This document shows, in pieces, positions 43,363 through 52,628 of a stretch of 64,000 nucleotides of DNA. The DNA is from Pseudomonas sp. RIT-PI-S (lineage in GTDB: Bacteria; Pseudomonadota; Gammaproteobacteria; Pseudomonadales; Pseudomonadaceae), in NCBI RefSeq assembly GCF_025642975.1, contig NZ_JANZKJ010000004.1:124001-188000 (forward strand), in the 5' to 3' direction. The position numbers and the translations under genes were made by a program. Position 1 is the stretch's first letter. Each line of letters starts with the position of its first letter. The notes under the pieces are model-generated. The model had not been told where the DNA came from, made no database searches, and saw only the letters and a list, made by a program, of their open reading frames with translations.

Positions 43363-43460
43363 TGTGTTCCCGCTGAAGACCTGAGAGGTACCTGGACAGC
43401 GCCGACGCTGACGTGCGTGGCAGTTTGGGGTAGGACAACAATCGGGCCCGGTTTATTGCG

Positions 43461-44501
43461 TCAGTGGCTATGCCTGTGGTGAACGTCCGGAAAGTGGGAG
43501 TGGCTATGCCGCATCGCCTGATGTTCGTGAGGGTGGCTGTGGGGTTCTGCACCCTCCCACTCGAAGTCGTGCTCATGTTGATGATGTTCGTCGTGAACAT
43601 GGCGGTGGCTGTGCGCCAACGGCTCGTGTGTGTGCTCGTGGGCATGCCGCTCGGTGAGGTGCAACACCACGCCGATTGCCATCAGCCCCGCCGCGATCCA
43701 GAACGACAGCCGCACCGGCTCGCCTAACGCAAGGACCGAAATCGCCGCGCCCATGAACGGCGCCGTGGAAAAGTAAGCGCCGGTGCGCGCCGAGCCGAGG
43801 CCCCTGAGCGCCAGCACGAACAACACCAGGCTCACCCCATAACCCAGGAAGCCCACGAGCAGGGTGGGCGCCAGGGCACCGAAGCCGGGAAGCTGGGCGC
43901 CGCCCAACAGGGCGAGGCACGTGTTCACCGCTCCGGCAAAGAGCCCTTTGGCGCATGCCAGGTAGAGGGCGTCCGAGGCGGACACCTTACGCGTCAGGTT
44001 GTTATCGATCGCCCAGCCAAGGCACGCCAGCGCAACGGTCATCGGGCCGAGCATGTCGTGATCATCCAGAGCCTCGGCTGGCCACGCCAGAACAACCCCT
44101 CCGGCCACGATGGCGATCATTCCCAGGACAACGCGCCGGTCGGCATTCTCTTTAAAAACAAGCCATGCCAACAGCGCGGTCAGTACTGCCTCAAGGTTCA
44201 GCATCAATGACGCGGTTGCCCCCGAGGTCCGCGTTAGCCCAAACATAAGCGCGGCCGGCGCCAGGATGCCACCGAAGGCGATCGCTCCGAGCAACCATGG
44301 CCACTCACCAGCCGCCAGGCCACTGGCGCGCCATCCCCGATCCCGGATCACTCGGGTAGCCGCCAGGCCGACGCCACTTCCCAGGTACAGAAGGCCCGCG
44401 AGCAGCAGCGGCGACACCGTCACCCCCAGCATTTTCGCAAGGGGCGTGCTGGCCCCGAACAAAGCGGCGGCCGCCAAGGCGAACAACATGCTTGCATACA
44501 T
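43461..44501 (-). CDS. EamA/DMT-family transporter with His-rich cytoplasmic tail
   Basis: A 346-residue protein. Ten predicted membrane helices in two EamA repeats occupy residues 1 to about 285. Residues 288-346 are a hydrophilic tail with about 20 His (HAHEHTHEPLAHSHRH, HSHPHEHQAMRHSHSH), unusual for EamA proteins. Next to a His-rich CDF exporter, metal transport or metal sensing by the tail is the likely role. The direction of transport is not evident. Confidence 0.82.
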   Translation of the reverse strand: MYASMLFALAAAALFGASTPLAKMLGVTVSPLLLAGLLYLGSGVGLAATRVIRDRGWRASGLAAGEWPWLLGAIAFGGILAPAALMFGLTRTSGATASLMLNLEAVLTALLAWLVFKENADRRVVLGMIAIVAGGVVLAWPAEALDDHDMLGPMTVALACLGWAIDNNLTRKVSASDALYLACAKGLFAGAVNTCLALLGGAQLPGFGALAPTLLVGFLGYGVSLVLFVLALRGLGSARTGAYFSTAPFMGAAISVLALGEPVRLSFWIAAGLMAIGVVLHLTERHAHEHTHEPLAHSHRHVHDEHHQHEHDFEWEGAEPHSHPHEHQAMRHSHSHFPDVHHRHSH

Positions 44502-44622
44502 TTCCGGTTTACCTTCTTGAAGTGCCAGGCTTTGGAGTCACCCCGCCAGCTCGAGCTCGGGCCATGGCCCGCACTGCCCACCCGCCCAGGTGGCGCCTGC
44601 CTGGGCTGGCCCCATTCAGCCC

Positions 44623-47133
44623 TCAAGCAGCCTGCGCAGCGACACCCAGCAGGGTCACACTTTCCTCGGGAACGGGCGCCGGCGCAAACACGAAATTGCT
44701 GGCGCTCAGGGTATCGGCGATCTCCCCCATCCAGCGCACTTCGAACAAGCGCCCCTGGGCGTCGGCGTCCAGGCTGCGCAGGAAGGTCCGGCCTGAATCC
44801 TCCACCAATTTGAGCGTGCCGCCATGGCCATCGCCCAGCCCGGTATAGCCCAGGGCAGACACATCCACACGGTCGTTATGGGCGGAGAAATCGAACAGCG
44901 TGTCGGCGAACACCTGGCCCAGGCGGTAGCTGTCGCTGACCTGCGTGTACATGAAGATATCGTCGCCGGTGCCGCCATACAGCGCATCGGAACCGGCGCC
45001 GCCCGCCAGCCTGTCGTTGCCCACGTTGCCGTAGAGATGGTCTTTGCCGTCGCCGCCGCGCAGCTGGTTGTCCGCCCAATCACCCACCAGGGTATCCGCG
45101 CCCGAGGTACCGAACCGGTTGGTGTCCAGCCAGTCGGGGACGGTGCTGGGCGTGGTGCCGAACGCATGGGCGAAGATGATGCTGGTGTCGGCGATGGTCG
45201 CCTTCTGGTCGCCCTGCAGGAGGATCTCGAAGTGGAAGCCGGCAGCGTCCGCGTCCAGGGACTTCAACACAGTTTTCTCGCCATCGGCGCTGGTCACCAG
45301 CGTCAGGGTAGTGCCGTGGCCGTTGCCAAGGCCAGTGAAGCCCAGCGCGGAAACGTCGATCTGGTCGCCAGCCGTGGCGCTGAAATCCACCAGCGTGTCT
45401 CGCCCCTGGGTGCCGTTGGCCACGTTGGCGCGCAGGCTGTCGCTGAGCTGGGTATAGACGAAGGTGTCCGCGCCAGCCCCGCCGGTGAGGGTATCCCCGC
45501 CGGCATCGCCATACAGGCGGTCGTCACCGCCGAGGCCGTCGATGTGGTCCAGGCCGAGGTCGCCGTGGAAGGTCTCGGCGACACTGCTGCCGTTCATGTT
45601 GTCGCGGCTGCCGGTACCGGTGTGCAGGGCTTGCAGATTACTGGCGGAGAACCCGGCCAGGTTGCCTTGCAGCACCAGTTCGAAGCGATTGCCGTCGATG
45701 TCCGCGTCCAGGTGCTTAAGGTAGGTCACATCGCGCGTGGCGTCGTACACCAGGCGCAGGGTGTCGCCATGGCCGTTGCCCAGGGTGGTCAAGCCCAGGG
45801 CGGTGAGGTCAAGACGGTCTTCGTTCACATTGAAATCGGTGATGCGGTCGGTGTGGCTTTGGATGTCGTCCCGGTAACTGTCATTGAGCGAGCCGAAGCG
45901 GAACACGTCGGCGCCAGCTCCGCCGGTGAGCAGGTCCACACCGCGGCCGCCATCCAGCACATCGTCGGCCATGGCGCCGTCGAGCCGGTCATTACCCTGG
46001 CCGCCGTGCAACTGGTCGCGCACGATAGTGCCGGCCATGCGGTCGGCGCTGTCGGTGCCGTAACGGATCGCGAAAGGGGCATTGTTGCGCGCCACGCTGT
46101 TGGGCCCGGCCGCCACCACGGGGGTTACCACATGGGTGACCAGGTTGTCTGCGATGAGGTTGTTGTGGCCGACGTCGTAGCCTTCGACGATCCCGTAGTA
46201 GGCATACTGCCCGCCATACACCAGGTTGTGCGTCGCTGACACGTTGATGGCAGTGATATCGGGGTTGCCCACCCAGCCCTGGATGTTGATCTCTATGGAA
46301 GAGAACTCATCCTGGGCATTCTCATGAACGGTGTTTGCGTCGATGCGCCCATTACGCGCGGTGTCGCTGTCGATGCCGTAATTGATATTGTCGAAGGCCT
46401 CCACGCCCCGCACCGTAAAGCCGTCCACCCCCAATATGTGCACACCTTCGCTATTGCCCTCGGAGCGGCCACCGCCCACCACCAGCGCATCCGTCGCGCC
46501 GTCGGTTTCGTACAGCAGAATGCCGTCCTGGGCGTTGCGCACGGCGTCGCTGTCCAGCAGTTGCAGGGTGCCGCCGAGGTGAAAGCCTGCTTCGCCATTG
46601 GCGGTCGCCAGCGAATCCTGGATCACCCCTTCGGCCTGGCCGCTGGCGATAAAGCCGTCGTGGCGGTTATGGCGGGCCACGCAGTCAGCCACGGCGAACG
46701 TTTGGCCCGTGGTGCGCAGGTCAAAGCCATTGCCACTCGCTTCGCGCACTTCTACCGCGCTCAGCACCACACCGTCATGGTTGCCGCTGACCCAGCCGTC
46801 GACGGTGCCGAGGGTGCCGGTTTGGTTACCGTCGAGGGTCAGTTCGCGGGCCCCGGTGTCATCGCCCTCGGCGACGAGCAGGGCGGTGGCATCGTTCACG
46901 CCATCGGCCAGCTTGATGATGCTGTTCCCAATGCCCGCGCCCACCAAATGCGTACCTGCGGCCAGCGTGAGGCAGTGGCCGTCGGCGGCGGGTGTCACCA
47001 CGTAGGTGCCCGGCCCCACGTACACGTCGCCGCCCGCCATGGCGGCGGCGTCGATGGCCGCCTGGATCGCGGCGGTGTCATCGCTCACGCCATCGCCCTG
47101 TGCCCCGTAATCTTTCACGTTGAACGTAGCCAT
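44623..47133 (-). CDS. AlgE-type mannuronan C5-epimerase homologue 2 (altered active site)
   Basis: An 836-residue paralogue of the gene at 38452. Residues 1 to about 350 form the beta-helix A-module (MATFNVKDYGAQGDGVSDD) and three RTX R-modules follow with GGAGADVFRFGSLNDSYR, GGAGADTFVYTQLSDS and GGTGDDIFMYTQVSDSYR. The AlgE catalytic YGFDPHE is NGFDLRT (Asn135, Asp138), Lys117 is Thr110 and Arg195-His196 are Glu-Ala. GGGAGAAG precedes the ATG. It is probably secreted by a type I system encoded elsewhere. Confidence 0.85.
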   Translation of the reverse strand: MATFNVKDYGAQGDGVSDDTAAIQAAIDAAAMAGGDVYVGPGTYVVTPAADGHCLTLAAGTHLVGAGIGNSIIKLADGVNDATALLVAEGDDTGARELTLDGNQTGTLGTVDGWVSGNHDGVVLSAVEVREASGNGFDLRTTGQTFAVADCVARHNRHDGFIASGQAEGVIQDSLATANGEAGFHLGGTLQLLDSDAVRNAQDGILLYETDGATDALVVGGGRSEGNSEGVHILGVDGFTVRGVEAFDNINYGIDSDTARNGRIDANTVHENAQDEFSSIEINIQGWVGNPDITAINVSATHNLVYGGQYAYYGIVEGYDVGHNNLIADNLVTHVVTPVVAAGPNSVARNNAPFAIRYGTDSADRMAGTIVRDQLHGGQGNDRLDGAMADDVLDGGRGVDLLTGGAGADVFRFGSLNDSYRDDIQSHTDRITDFNVNEDRLDLTALGLTTLGNGHGDTLRLVYDATRDVTYLKHLDADIDGNRFELVLQGNLAGFSASNLQALHTGTGSRDNMNGSSVAETFHGDLGLDHIDGLGGDDRLYGDAGGDTLTGGAGADTFVYTQLSDSLRANVANGTQGRDTLVDFSATAGDQIDVSALGFTGLGNGHGTTLTLVTSADGEKTVLKSLDADAAGFHFEILLQGDQKATIADTSIIFAHAFGTTPSTVPDWLDTNRFGTSGADTLVGDWADNQLRGGDGKDHLYGNVGNDRLAGGAGSDALYGGTGDDIFMYTQVSDSYRLGQVFADTLFDFSAHNDRVDVSALGYTGLGDGHGGTLKLVEDSGRTFLRSLDADAQGRLFEVRWMGEIADTLSASNFVFAPAPVPEESVTLLGVAAQAA

Positions 47134-47247
47134 AGGCTTCTCCCGTTGCGCATGGCGTTCATGGTGAAGGGTCGGAATGCAAGGCGAACGGTGCGCGTGG
47201 GTTTACGGTAGCTGACGCGCGCCGTTGCGTTGCTCGCCTGGGGCCGC

Positions 47248-48573
47248 TTACGCCGCTTCCTGGAAATCCATTTCCGGTGGCTGGCGACGGAAGCCCCCGG
47301 TAAGCCAGGCCAGATAAACGCAACCAAGCACCAGCCAGCTTACTCCCAGGATGATCGCGGCGTTGTCCAGGCTGACCATCAACCACAGGTCCGCGAGCAG
47401 CCCGACCAACGGGCAGGCCAGGAACAGCAGCAGCTCGCGAGGGCCGCGCCGCTGGGCGCCGATCCAGTAGTGGAAGATCACCGACAGGTTGACCAGGCTG
47501 AACGCCAGGAACGCGCCGAAGTTGATGAACGAGGTGGAGGTGGTGACGTCCAGCTTGAGCGCCAGCAGCGCTACCACGGCGCACAACAGGATGCTGTTCA
47601 CCGGTGTGCCGAAGCGTTCGTTCAGCCCACCGAAGAACGGCTTGGGCAGCACCCCGTCCCGGCCCATGGCGTAGAGCAGGCGCGAGCCGCTGGCCTGGGC
47701 GGACAGCCCCGAGGCGAACTGGCCGACCACCAGGCCGATGAGGAAGATGGACACGAACACGTCGCCGCCGATGTTGCGGGCGATCTCATAGGCGGCCGCG
47801 TCGATGTTTTCGAACTGGGCGCCGGGGTGTGCCAGCTGCACGAAATACGACACCCCCACGAAGATCAACCCGCCCAGCAGCGTGATCAGCATGATTGCCT
47901 TGGGGATGGTGCGCCGCGGGTCGCGGGTTTCTTCGGTCAAGGTGCTGACCGCGTCGAAGCCCAGGAAGGAATAACAGGCGATGGCGGCCCCGCTCATGAT
48001 CATTGGCATCTGCACGCCGCCATCGAAGAACGGCGCCAGCGACCACAGCGGGGTGCGGGCATCGCCGCCAATGTAGTGAATGCAGAGCGCCACGAAGGCC
48101 GCCAGCACCAGGAACTGCACCACCATCAACAGGCCGTTGACCGTGTTTGCCAGTTTCAGGCCCACGATATTGATGGCGCTGGTGATCACGATAAATGCCA
48201 GCACCCACACCGGCTGCGGCACCGAGGGGAAGGCAGAGCCGAGGTAGGCGGCGCCGATCAGCCAGATCGCCATGGGCAGGAACAGGTAATCGAGCAGCAC
48301 GGCCCAGCCGGCGATAAAGCCGAGCTTGGGGCTGATGGCCTTGCGCACGTAGCTGTAGGCCGAGCCGGCTACCGGGAAGGCCGCGGCCATGCGGCCATAG
48401 CTCATGGCCGTGAAAAACATCGCCACCAACGCCGCCAGGTAGGCGGCCGGGACCTTGCCGTCGGTGGATTGCGCCAGGATGCCAAAGGTCCCCAGCACGA
48501 TGATGGGAGTCATATAGGCGATGCCGAACAGCACCACCGACCCCAGTGAAAGGGTGCGTTGCAATTGAGCCAT
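47248..48573 (-). CDS. APC-superfamily amino acid/polyamine permease
   Basis: A 441-residue inner-membrane permease with about 12 hydrophobic segments. The family start is SVVLFGIAYMTPIIVLGTFGI, and ACYSFLGFDAVSTLTEETRDPRRTIP is the conserved APC segment after helix 6. It resembles PuuP-type putrescine importers. Its neighbour, a C-N hydrolase on the same strand 160 bp upstream, suggests uptake and hydrolysis of an amine or amide. Confidence 0.85.
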   Translation of the reverse strand: MAQLQRTLSLGSVVLFGIAYMTPIIVLGTFGILAQSTDGKVPAAYLAALVAMFFTAMSYGRMAAAFPVAGSAYSYVRKAISPKLGFIAGWAVLLDYLFLPMAIWLIGAAYLGSAFPSVPQPVWVLAFIVITSAINIVGLKLANTVNGLLMVVQFLVLAAFVALCIHYIGGDARTPLWSLAPFFDGGVQMPMIMSGAAIACYSFLGFDAVSTLTEETRDPRRTIPKAIMLITLLGGLIFVGVSYFVQLAHPGAQFENIDAAAYEIARNIGGDVFVSIFLIGLVVGQFASGLSAQASGSRLLYAMGRDGVLPKPFFGGLNERFGTPVNSILLCAVVALLALKLDVTTSTSFINFGAFLAFSLVNLSVIFHYWIGAQRRGPRELLLFLACPLVGLLADLWLMVSLDNAAIILGVSWLVLGCVYLAWLTGGFRRQPPEMDFQEAA

Positions 48574-48733
48574 GAGCGACCACTCCGAATTTATAGGTTT
48601 TATGGCAGAGGTAAGTGCGGTGGAACCAAAGCTTATTGTTCTAGGGTTTGAAGCAGCTGGCTGGTCGGGCAGGGGAAGCCGGTTCGCACCTCCCGCGGGG
48701 CCTGCGCCGCCGGCCTGATAAACCCGGGCCGGT

Positions 48734-49549
48734 TCAGGGAATCAGCAACTCCCGCAGGCCGTTGGCATGCTCGACTACCTCACCAGGCAAACGCAGCCGC
48801 TGATCTTCGAGATAGCGGTAATCGCGTCGCGCCGCGTGGAGTTGGGCCAGGTCCAGCTCCACGCTGAATTGCCCAGGCTCGCGCCCGGCTTCGAACAGCT
48901 GGGCGCCGAACGGGTCCACCAAGGCGCTGCCGCCGGCGAACACCAGCCCGCCGTCGCCGCCGCCCACGCGGTTGACCATCAGCGCAAACGCCTGGTTTTC
49001 CTGGGCGCGCGCCATGATGGCGGTACGGTGGGTGGGGCCGTAGGGGTCCATGTTGCCGTTGGTGACGATGATCAGTTCGGCCCCCAGTTGCGCCAGGGCG
49101 CGGGCGCTTTCAGGGAATTCGATGTCGTAGCAAATCAACAGGCCCACGCGCACGCCGTTCCATACGCAGGTGGCATAGCGATCGCCCGCGCTGAATACGC
49201 CACGGTCAGAGGCCCACAAATGGGTCTTGCGGTAGCGCAGGGCCAGGCCCTGGGGTGTGATCAACAGGGTGGTGTTGTAGAAGCGACCGCCGTCGTTTTC
49301 CGCCACGCCAATCACCACCGCGATGTTCTTCGCCTGTGCGGCCGCCAGCACGGCGGCCACCGTGGGGCCGGTGAGCGGCTCGGCGACCTGGGCTACGGTT
49401 TCGCTGGAAGGAAAGCCCATCAGGTGTGTTTCCGGGAACACGATCAGCGCCGTGTCGTCGGCACAAGCGGCGATCGCTTGCAGGGCGCTGTCCAGGTTTT
49501 GCGCAGTGCCGTTGTCCTGGCCTGGCAGTTGGGCGAGTTCGACCTTCAT
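48734..49549 (-). CDS. Carbon-nitrogen hydrolase (nitrilase superfamily)
   Basis: A 271-residue nitrilase-fold amidase with the Glu-Lys-Cys triad: Glu in VFPETHLMG, Lys in RYRKTHLW and Cys in GLLICYDIEFPE. Length and motifs fit the aliphatic amidase/N-carbamoylputrescine hydrolase-like group. The neighbouring permease of polyamine type makes an amine-derived amide a plausible substrate, but this is inference. Divergent from the LuxR-type gene at 49683. Confidence 0.87.
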   Translation of the reverse strand: MKVELAQLPGQDNGTAQNLDSALQAIAACADDTALIVFPETHLMGFPSSETVAQVAEPLTGPTVAAVLAAAQAKNIAVVIGVAENDGGRFYNTTLLITPQGLALRYRKTHLWASDRGVFSAGDRYATCVWNGVRVGLLICYDIEFPESARALAQLGAELIIVTNGNMDPYGPTHRTAIMARAQENQAFALMVNRVGGGDGGLVFAGGSALVDPFGAQLFEAGREPGQFSVELDLAQLHAARRDYRYLEDQRLRLPGEVVEHANGLRELLIP

Positions 49550-49656
49550 GAAGTTCCTTATGACTGTTGCGGCCCGCCGGCCACTAAAAGGCTGGCCGGC
49601 ATGTCGGCTGTGCGGGCAGTATGCGCATCAGCGAGGGTTAGCGGGTATTCCGCAGC

Positions 49657-49677
49657 TGGGGTAACCCATTTGGGGTA
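49657..49677 (+). promoter_or_regulatory. Direct repeat TGGGGTA in the nitrilase-LuxR intergenic region
   Basis: TGGGGTA occurs at 49657-49663 and 49671-49677, 14 bp apart, immediately before the ATG of the LuxR-type gene in a 133-bp divergent region. It could be a binding site for that regulator. No other promoter element was identified with confidence here. Confidence 0.3.
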
Positions 49678-49682
49678 GAGCG

Positions 49683-50519
49683 ATGACAATCACACTCGAG
49701 GACATGGCCTGGCATCGGGCGATCGCACAGTTGATCGAAGCGCTGGACCGGCCCAACTTCTGGGCGCAACTGGTGCGCCTGATCCACCAGCATGTGAGTT
49801 TCGATAGCTGGGTAGTGCTGGAATTCAGCAGCGCCGAGCGGCCCCTGGTGTTCGCCGAATGCCCGGCGCAGGACGGCAGCCCGGATCAATTGTTCCAGGA
49901 CTACCTCAATGGCCTTTACCTGCTGGACCCGTTCTACATCGCCAGCCGCGAACGGCCGCAGAGCGGGCTGTTCCGCCTGGCCGAAGTGGCCCCGGAACAC
50001 TTCGAGCTGACCGAGTATTACCAGCGCTACTTCCGCCTCAACGTCGTCGCCGATGAGGTCCAGTTCAACTGCCAGGTAGACCCGGATCGCACGCTGTGCC
50101 TGTCGCTGGGGGCCACCCGGCGCTTCAGCGTGGAGCAGATTGCCCTCTTGGCGATGATCCAGCCGTGGGTGATCGCACTGCTGCGCCAGCGCCTGCCACT
50201 GGAGAGGGCCGAGCCAGTGCCCGGCCAGGCACTCGTGGCGCCGCAACCCGGGCCCAATGATTGGCGCGCGCAACTGGAAGCCTCGGTCAAGCAAAGCCGC
50301 GGCGCTCAGCTCACGGCCCGGGAACTGGACGTTGGCCGCTTGATGCTCAGCGGCTGCTCCAGCAAGGAAATCGCCCGCAAGCTGCACATCTCCGCCGAAA
50401 CGGTCCGCGTACACAAGAAACACATGTACAGCAAGCTGGGCATCAAGTCGCAGCATGAGCTGTTTTCGATCTTCCTCCAGGCCCAGAGCGCCGGCAATGA
50501 AACAAGCCTGGCGCTGTGA
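49683..50519 (+). CDS. LuxR-family transcriptional regulator
   Basis: A 278-residue regulator. The C-terminal LuxR helix-turn-helix is at about 215-270 (LTARELDVGRLMLSGCSSKEIARKL, ETVRVHKKHMYSKLG). The N-terminal domain (1-170) is not an obvious autoinducer or receiver domain. It is divergent from the nitrilase and permease genes and is their likely regulator, perhaps sensing an amine or amide. The 3' end is 11 bp from the convergent GST gene. Confidence 0.85.
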   Translation: MTITLEDMAWHRAIAQLIEALDRPNFWAQLVRLIHQHVSFDSWVVLEFSSAERPLVFAECPAQDGSPDQLFQDYLNGLYLLDPFYIASRERPQSGLFRLAEVAPEHFELTEYYQRYFRLNVVADEVQFNCQVDPDRTLCLSLGATRRFSVEQIALLAMIQPWVIALLRQRLPLERAEPVPGQALVAPQPGPNDWRAQLEASVKQSRGAQLTARELDVGRLMLSGCSSKEIARKLHISAETVRVHKKHMYSKLGIKSQHELFSIFLQAQSAGNETSLAL

Positions 50520-50530
50520 GCCATTGCGGA

Positions 50531-51181
50531 TCAGCCCGACAGTTCGGAGAAATCCGGCGCTTTCAGCACGGCCTGGCCAGAGGGCCGTTGCCGCAGGCGC
50601 TCCAGGTAGACGGCAAGCGGCTGGCCCGGCGCCAGCCAGCCTTGGCCTGGCATCCGCTGCAGGTAGTCCAACATCGGTGCCAGCAGGGCATCGGCCAGGC
50701 TGAAGCGAGCCCCGCAGAGAAACGCCTGCGCACCTAGCTGGGCCTGCAAGATGCCGAGGGTGGCTTCAACGCGGCTTTGCGCGTGGGCGAGGGCAGCCTC
50801 GCTGAGGGTTTTATCGGGTCGTGGGCCCGCCACCTTGAGCAGGTAATGACGCACCAGGCAGCTGTCCACCCCGGTGGCCAAGGCGCTGGCCCATTGGTCT
50901 ACCAAGGGCGCTGGGTCCTCGGCGGCCTCGGGCGGCGCCGGAGGAAATGCCCGGTCCAGATAGCGGCAGATCGCGAGTGTCTCGAAGACGCGCCGCTCGC
51001 CATGGATCAGCACCGGAACCTGGCCAAAGGGGTGCAGGGCGCGGTGCGCTTCGCCGTGCAGCGCTATGGGCTGCCCATAGGCAGACATGCCGTAGGTTGC
51101 CTCGAGCCCTTTCTCCAGGCAGTAAAGGCGCACGGTGCGCACCAGGGAGCTGAAGCCTGGGCCAACGATGTGTAGAGCCAT
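50531..51181 (-). CDS. Glutathione S-transferase-like protein
   Basis: A 216-residue protein. The N-terminal thioredoxin-like domain begins VGPGFSSLVRTVRLYCLEKG and contains the cis-Pro motif GQVPVLIHG and the glutathione-binding FETLAICRYLD. The C-terminal domain is helical. It probably conjugates an electrophile to glutathione. AAGGAG lies 8 nt before the ATG. Divergent from a TetR regulator with a palindrome between them, a common detoxification arrangement. Confidence 0.85.
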   Translation of the reverse strand: MALHIVGPGFSSLVRTVRLYCLEKGLEATYGMSAYGQPIALHGEAHRALHPFGQVPVLIHGERRVFETLAICRYLDRAFPPAPPEAAEDPAPLVDQWASALATGVDSCLVRHYLLKVAGPRPDKTLSEAALAHAQSRVEATLGILQAQLGAQAFLCGARFSLADALLAPMLDYLQRMPGQGWLAPGQPLAVYLERLRQRPSGQAVLKAPDFSELSG

Positions 51182-51227
51182 CCATACTTCTCCTTGTAAG
51201 AAGCCTGCATGCTGGCAACAATCACCG

Positions 51228-51243
51228 TATGTTCAAGAACATA
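51228..51243. promoter_or_regulatory. Palindromic operator candidate for the TetR regulator
   Basis: TATGTTC-AA-GAACATA: perfect 7-bp arms with a 2-bp centre, 15 bp before the tetR ATG in the 76-bp region shared with the divergent GST gene. The size and symmetry suit a TetR dimer. Confidence 0.5.
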
Positions 51244-51257
51244 ATCTGAGGAACGTT

Positions 51258-51827
51258 ATGCCCTGGCCCGAAGAGCAACGTGACCACACCCGGCAGCGCA
51301 TCCTGGACAGCGCGGCGCGGCTGTTTGCCTTGCACGGTTTCGATGCGATCAGCCTGGATGACCTGATGGCCGACGCCGGGCTTACCCGAGGCGCGTTCTA
51401 TCATCACTTTCGCACCAAGACCGAGCTGTATGGCGAAGCCATCATCCATGCCGGCAAAGCGGGCAGCGCTTACCTCGACACGCTGGGCGATGCCGGCCTG
51501 GCGCTGTTGGTGGAACACTATCTGCGCGTCAGCCATTGCGAAGGGGAGAATTTACGCTGCCCCCTTGCGTTCATGGCAACCGATGTCACCCATCGTGAAC
51601 AGAAGATCCGGCGCAGTTATACCCGCACTTTCGAGGCCTTCGTGAAGCGCCTGCAAGCCGGCCTGGCAGGCGCATCGCCAAGGGTGCGTGAGCGGGCGTT
51701 TCAGCTGGCAGCGACGCTTATCGGCGGCGTGGCCATCGCCAGGGCGTTGGATGACCCCGAACTGGCTCAAGAACTATTGGCGGCGTGCCGCGAAGGCGGC
51801 CAGGCGCTGGTGGATGAGGGCTCCTGA
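51258..51827 (+). CDS. TetR/AcrR-family regulator
   Basis: A 189-residue repressor. The N-terminal TetR helix-turn-helix is at about 10-57 (RQRILDSAARLFALHGFDAISLDDL, LTRGAFYHHFRTKTELY), followed by a helical ligand domain. GAGGAACG precedes the ATG; an upstream in-frame extension is rejected because it runs through the operator and the GST leader. It probably represses the divergent GST gene and itself. Confidence 0.88.
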   Translation: MPWPEEQRDHTRQRILDSAARLFALHGFDAISLDDLMADAGLTRGAFYHHFRTKTELYGEAIIHAGKAGSAYLDTLGDAGLALLVEHYLRVSHCEGENLRCPLAFMATDVTHREQKIRRSYTRTFEAFVKRLQAGLAGASPRVRERAFQLAATLIGGVAIARALDDPELAQELLAACREGGQALVDEGS

Positions 51828-51855
51828 AGCGCAGCCCGGTGATGCGAGCTTGAGG

Positions 51856-52353
51856 TCAGATCGAGAGGAGGAGGCGACGTTCGTTCGTGCTCAGGTCCAT
51901 AGCCGCGGTGTCTGCCCGGAACCCGCACCGCTCAAGCACCTTTCTCGAGCCGATATTGGTGGTGTAGACATGCGCGCAAAGTTGCGTGAGGCCCCAGCGG
52001 GCTTTCGCTTCGTGGATCAAACGTTGCAGCGCCAGCGTGGCCAGCCCCTGTCCGCAGTAGCGTTGGTCGATCCGGTAGCCCACTTGTGCTGAGCCCTTCG
52101 GCGCGTTGATATTTTTCAGATTGGCCCGGCCCACGATGGCTGCGTTTGAATGTTCGATAACAAAGGGATGCCAGGCGCCGTTGGCGAAAGCCGACAAGTA
52201 GCCCTCGATATGGTCTGTCACGCCGGGTATCGAATAGAAAGACTGCGGGCGCGCGTCGATGTGGGATTCAAACCATAGGTGGTTATAGGTTTCGAAGGTC
52301 AGCAACGCCTCGCCATCATGGGCTGTCATCGTGCGGACGGTAAATGTGCTCAT
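51856..52353 (-). CDS. GNAT-family N-acetyltransferase
   Basis: A 165-residue acetyltransferase of the RimJ/RimL type. RIDQRYCGQGLATLALQRLIHEA is the acetyl-CoA-binding motif A, and HVYTTNIGSRKVLERCGFR the C-terminal motif. Substrate unknown. GGGAGG lies about 8 nt before the ATG at 52353; the longer frame to 52578 is not supported. A 275-bp gap without other evident features separates it from the divergent diguanylate cyclase. Confidence 0.85.
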   Translation of the reverse strand: MSTFTVRTMTAHDGEALLTFETYNHLWFESHIDARPQSFYSIPGVTDHIEGYLSAFANGAWHPFVIEHSNAAIVGRANLKNINAPKGSAQVGYRIDQRYCGQGLATLALQRLIHEAKARWGLTQLCAHVYTTNIGSRKVLERCGFRADTAAMDLSTNERRLLLSI

Positions 52354-52628
52354 GGCGCGCACCTCCCTGCGGACACTGCCTTGTTTATCAAAGCGCTGCC
52401 AAACGAGTATTGCCAGCCCGCTTTGGATAATCGATGCGCTTGCGCACCGGCAGCAGCGCAGCCAATTCACCGAAAGAAGGTGTGCCCCTCGACCAGCGGT
52501 GCCAAATTCGCCGCGCCGCGGCCGATACAGGGGCGGGTTGCCTCGGAAGCGGGGCGCTCCCCGGAAAGGATGGTGCACCGCATCATCCGTTTCCGTCTCT
52601 CGTTTCGTGACTTATCGCCCGGTGCCGC

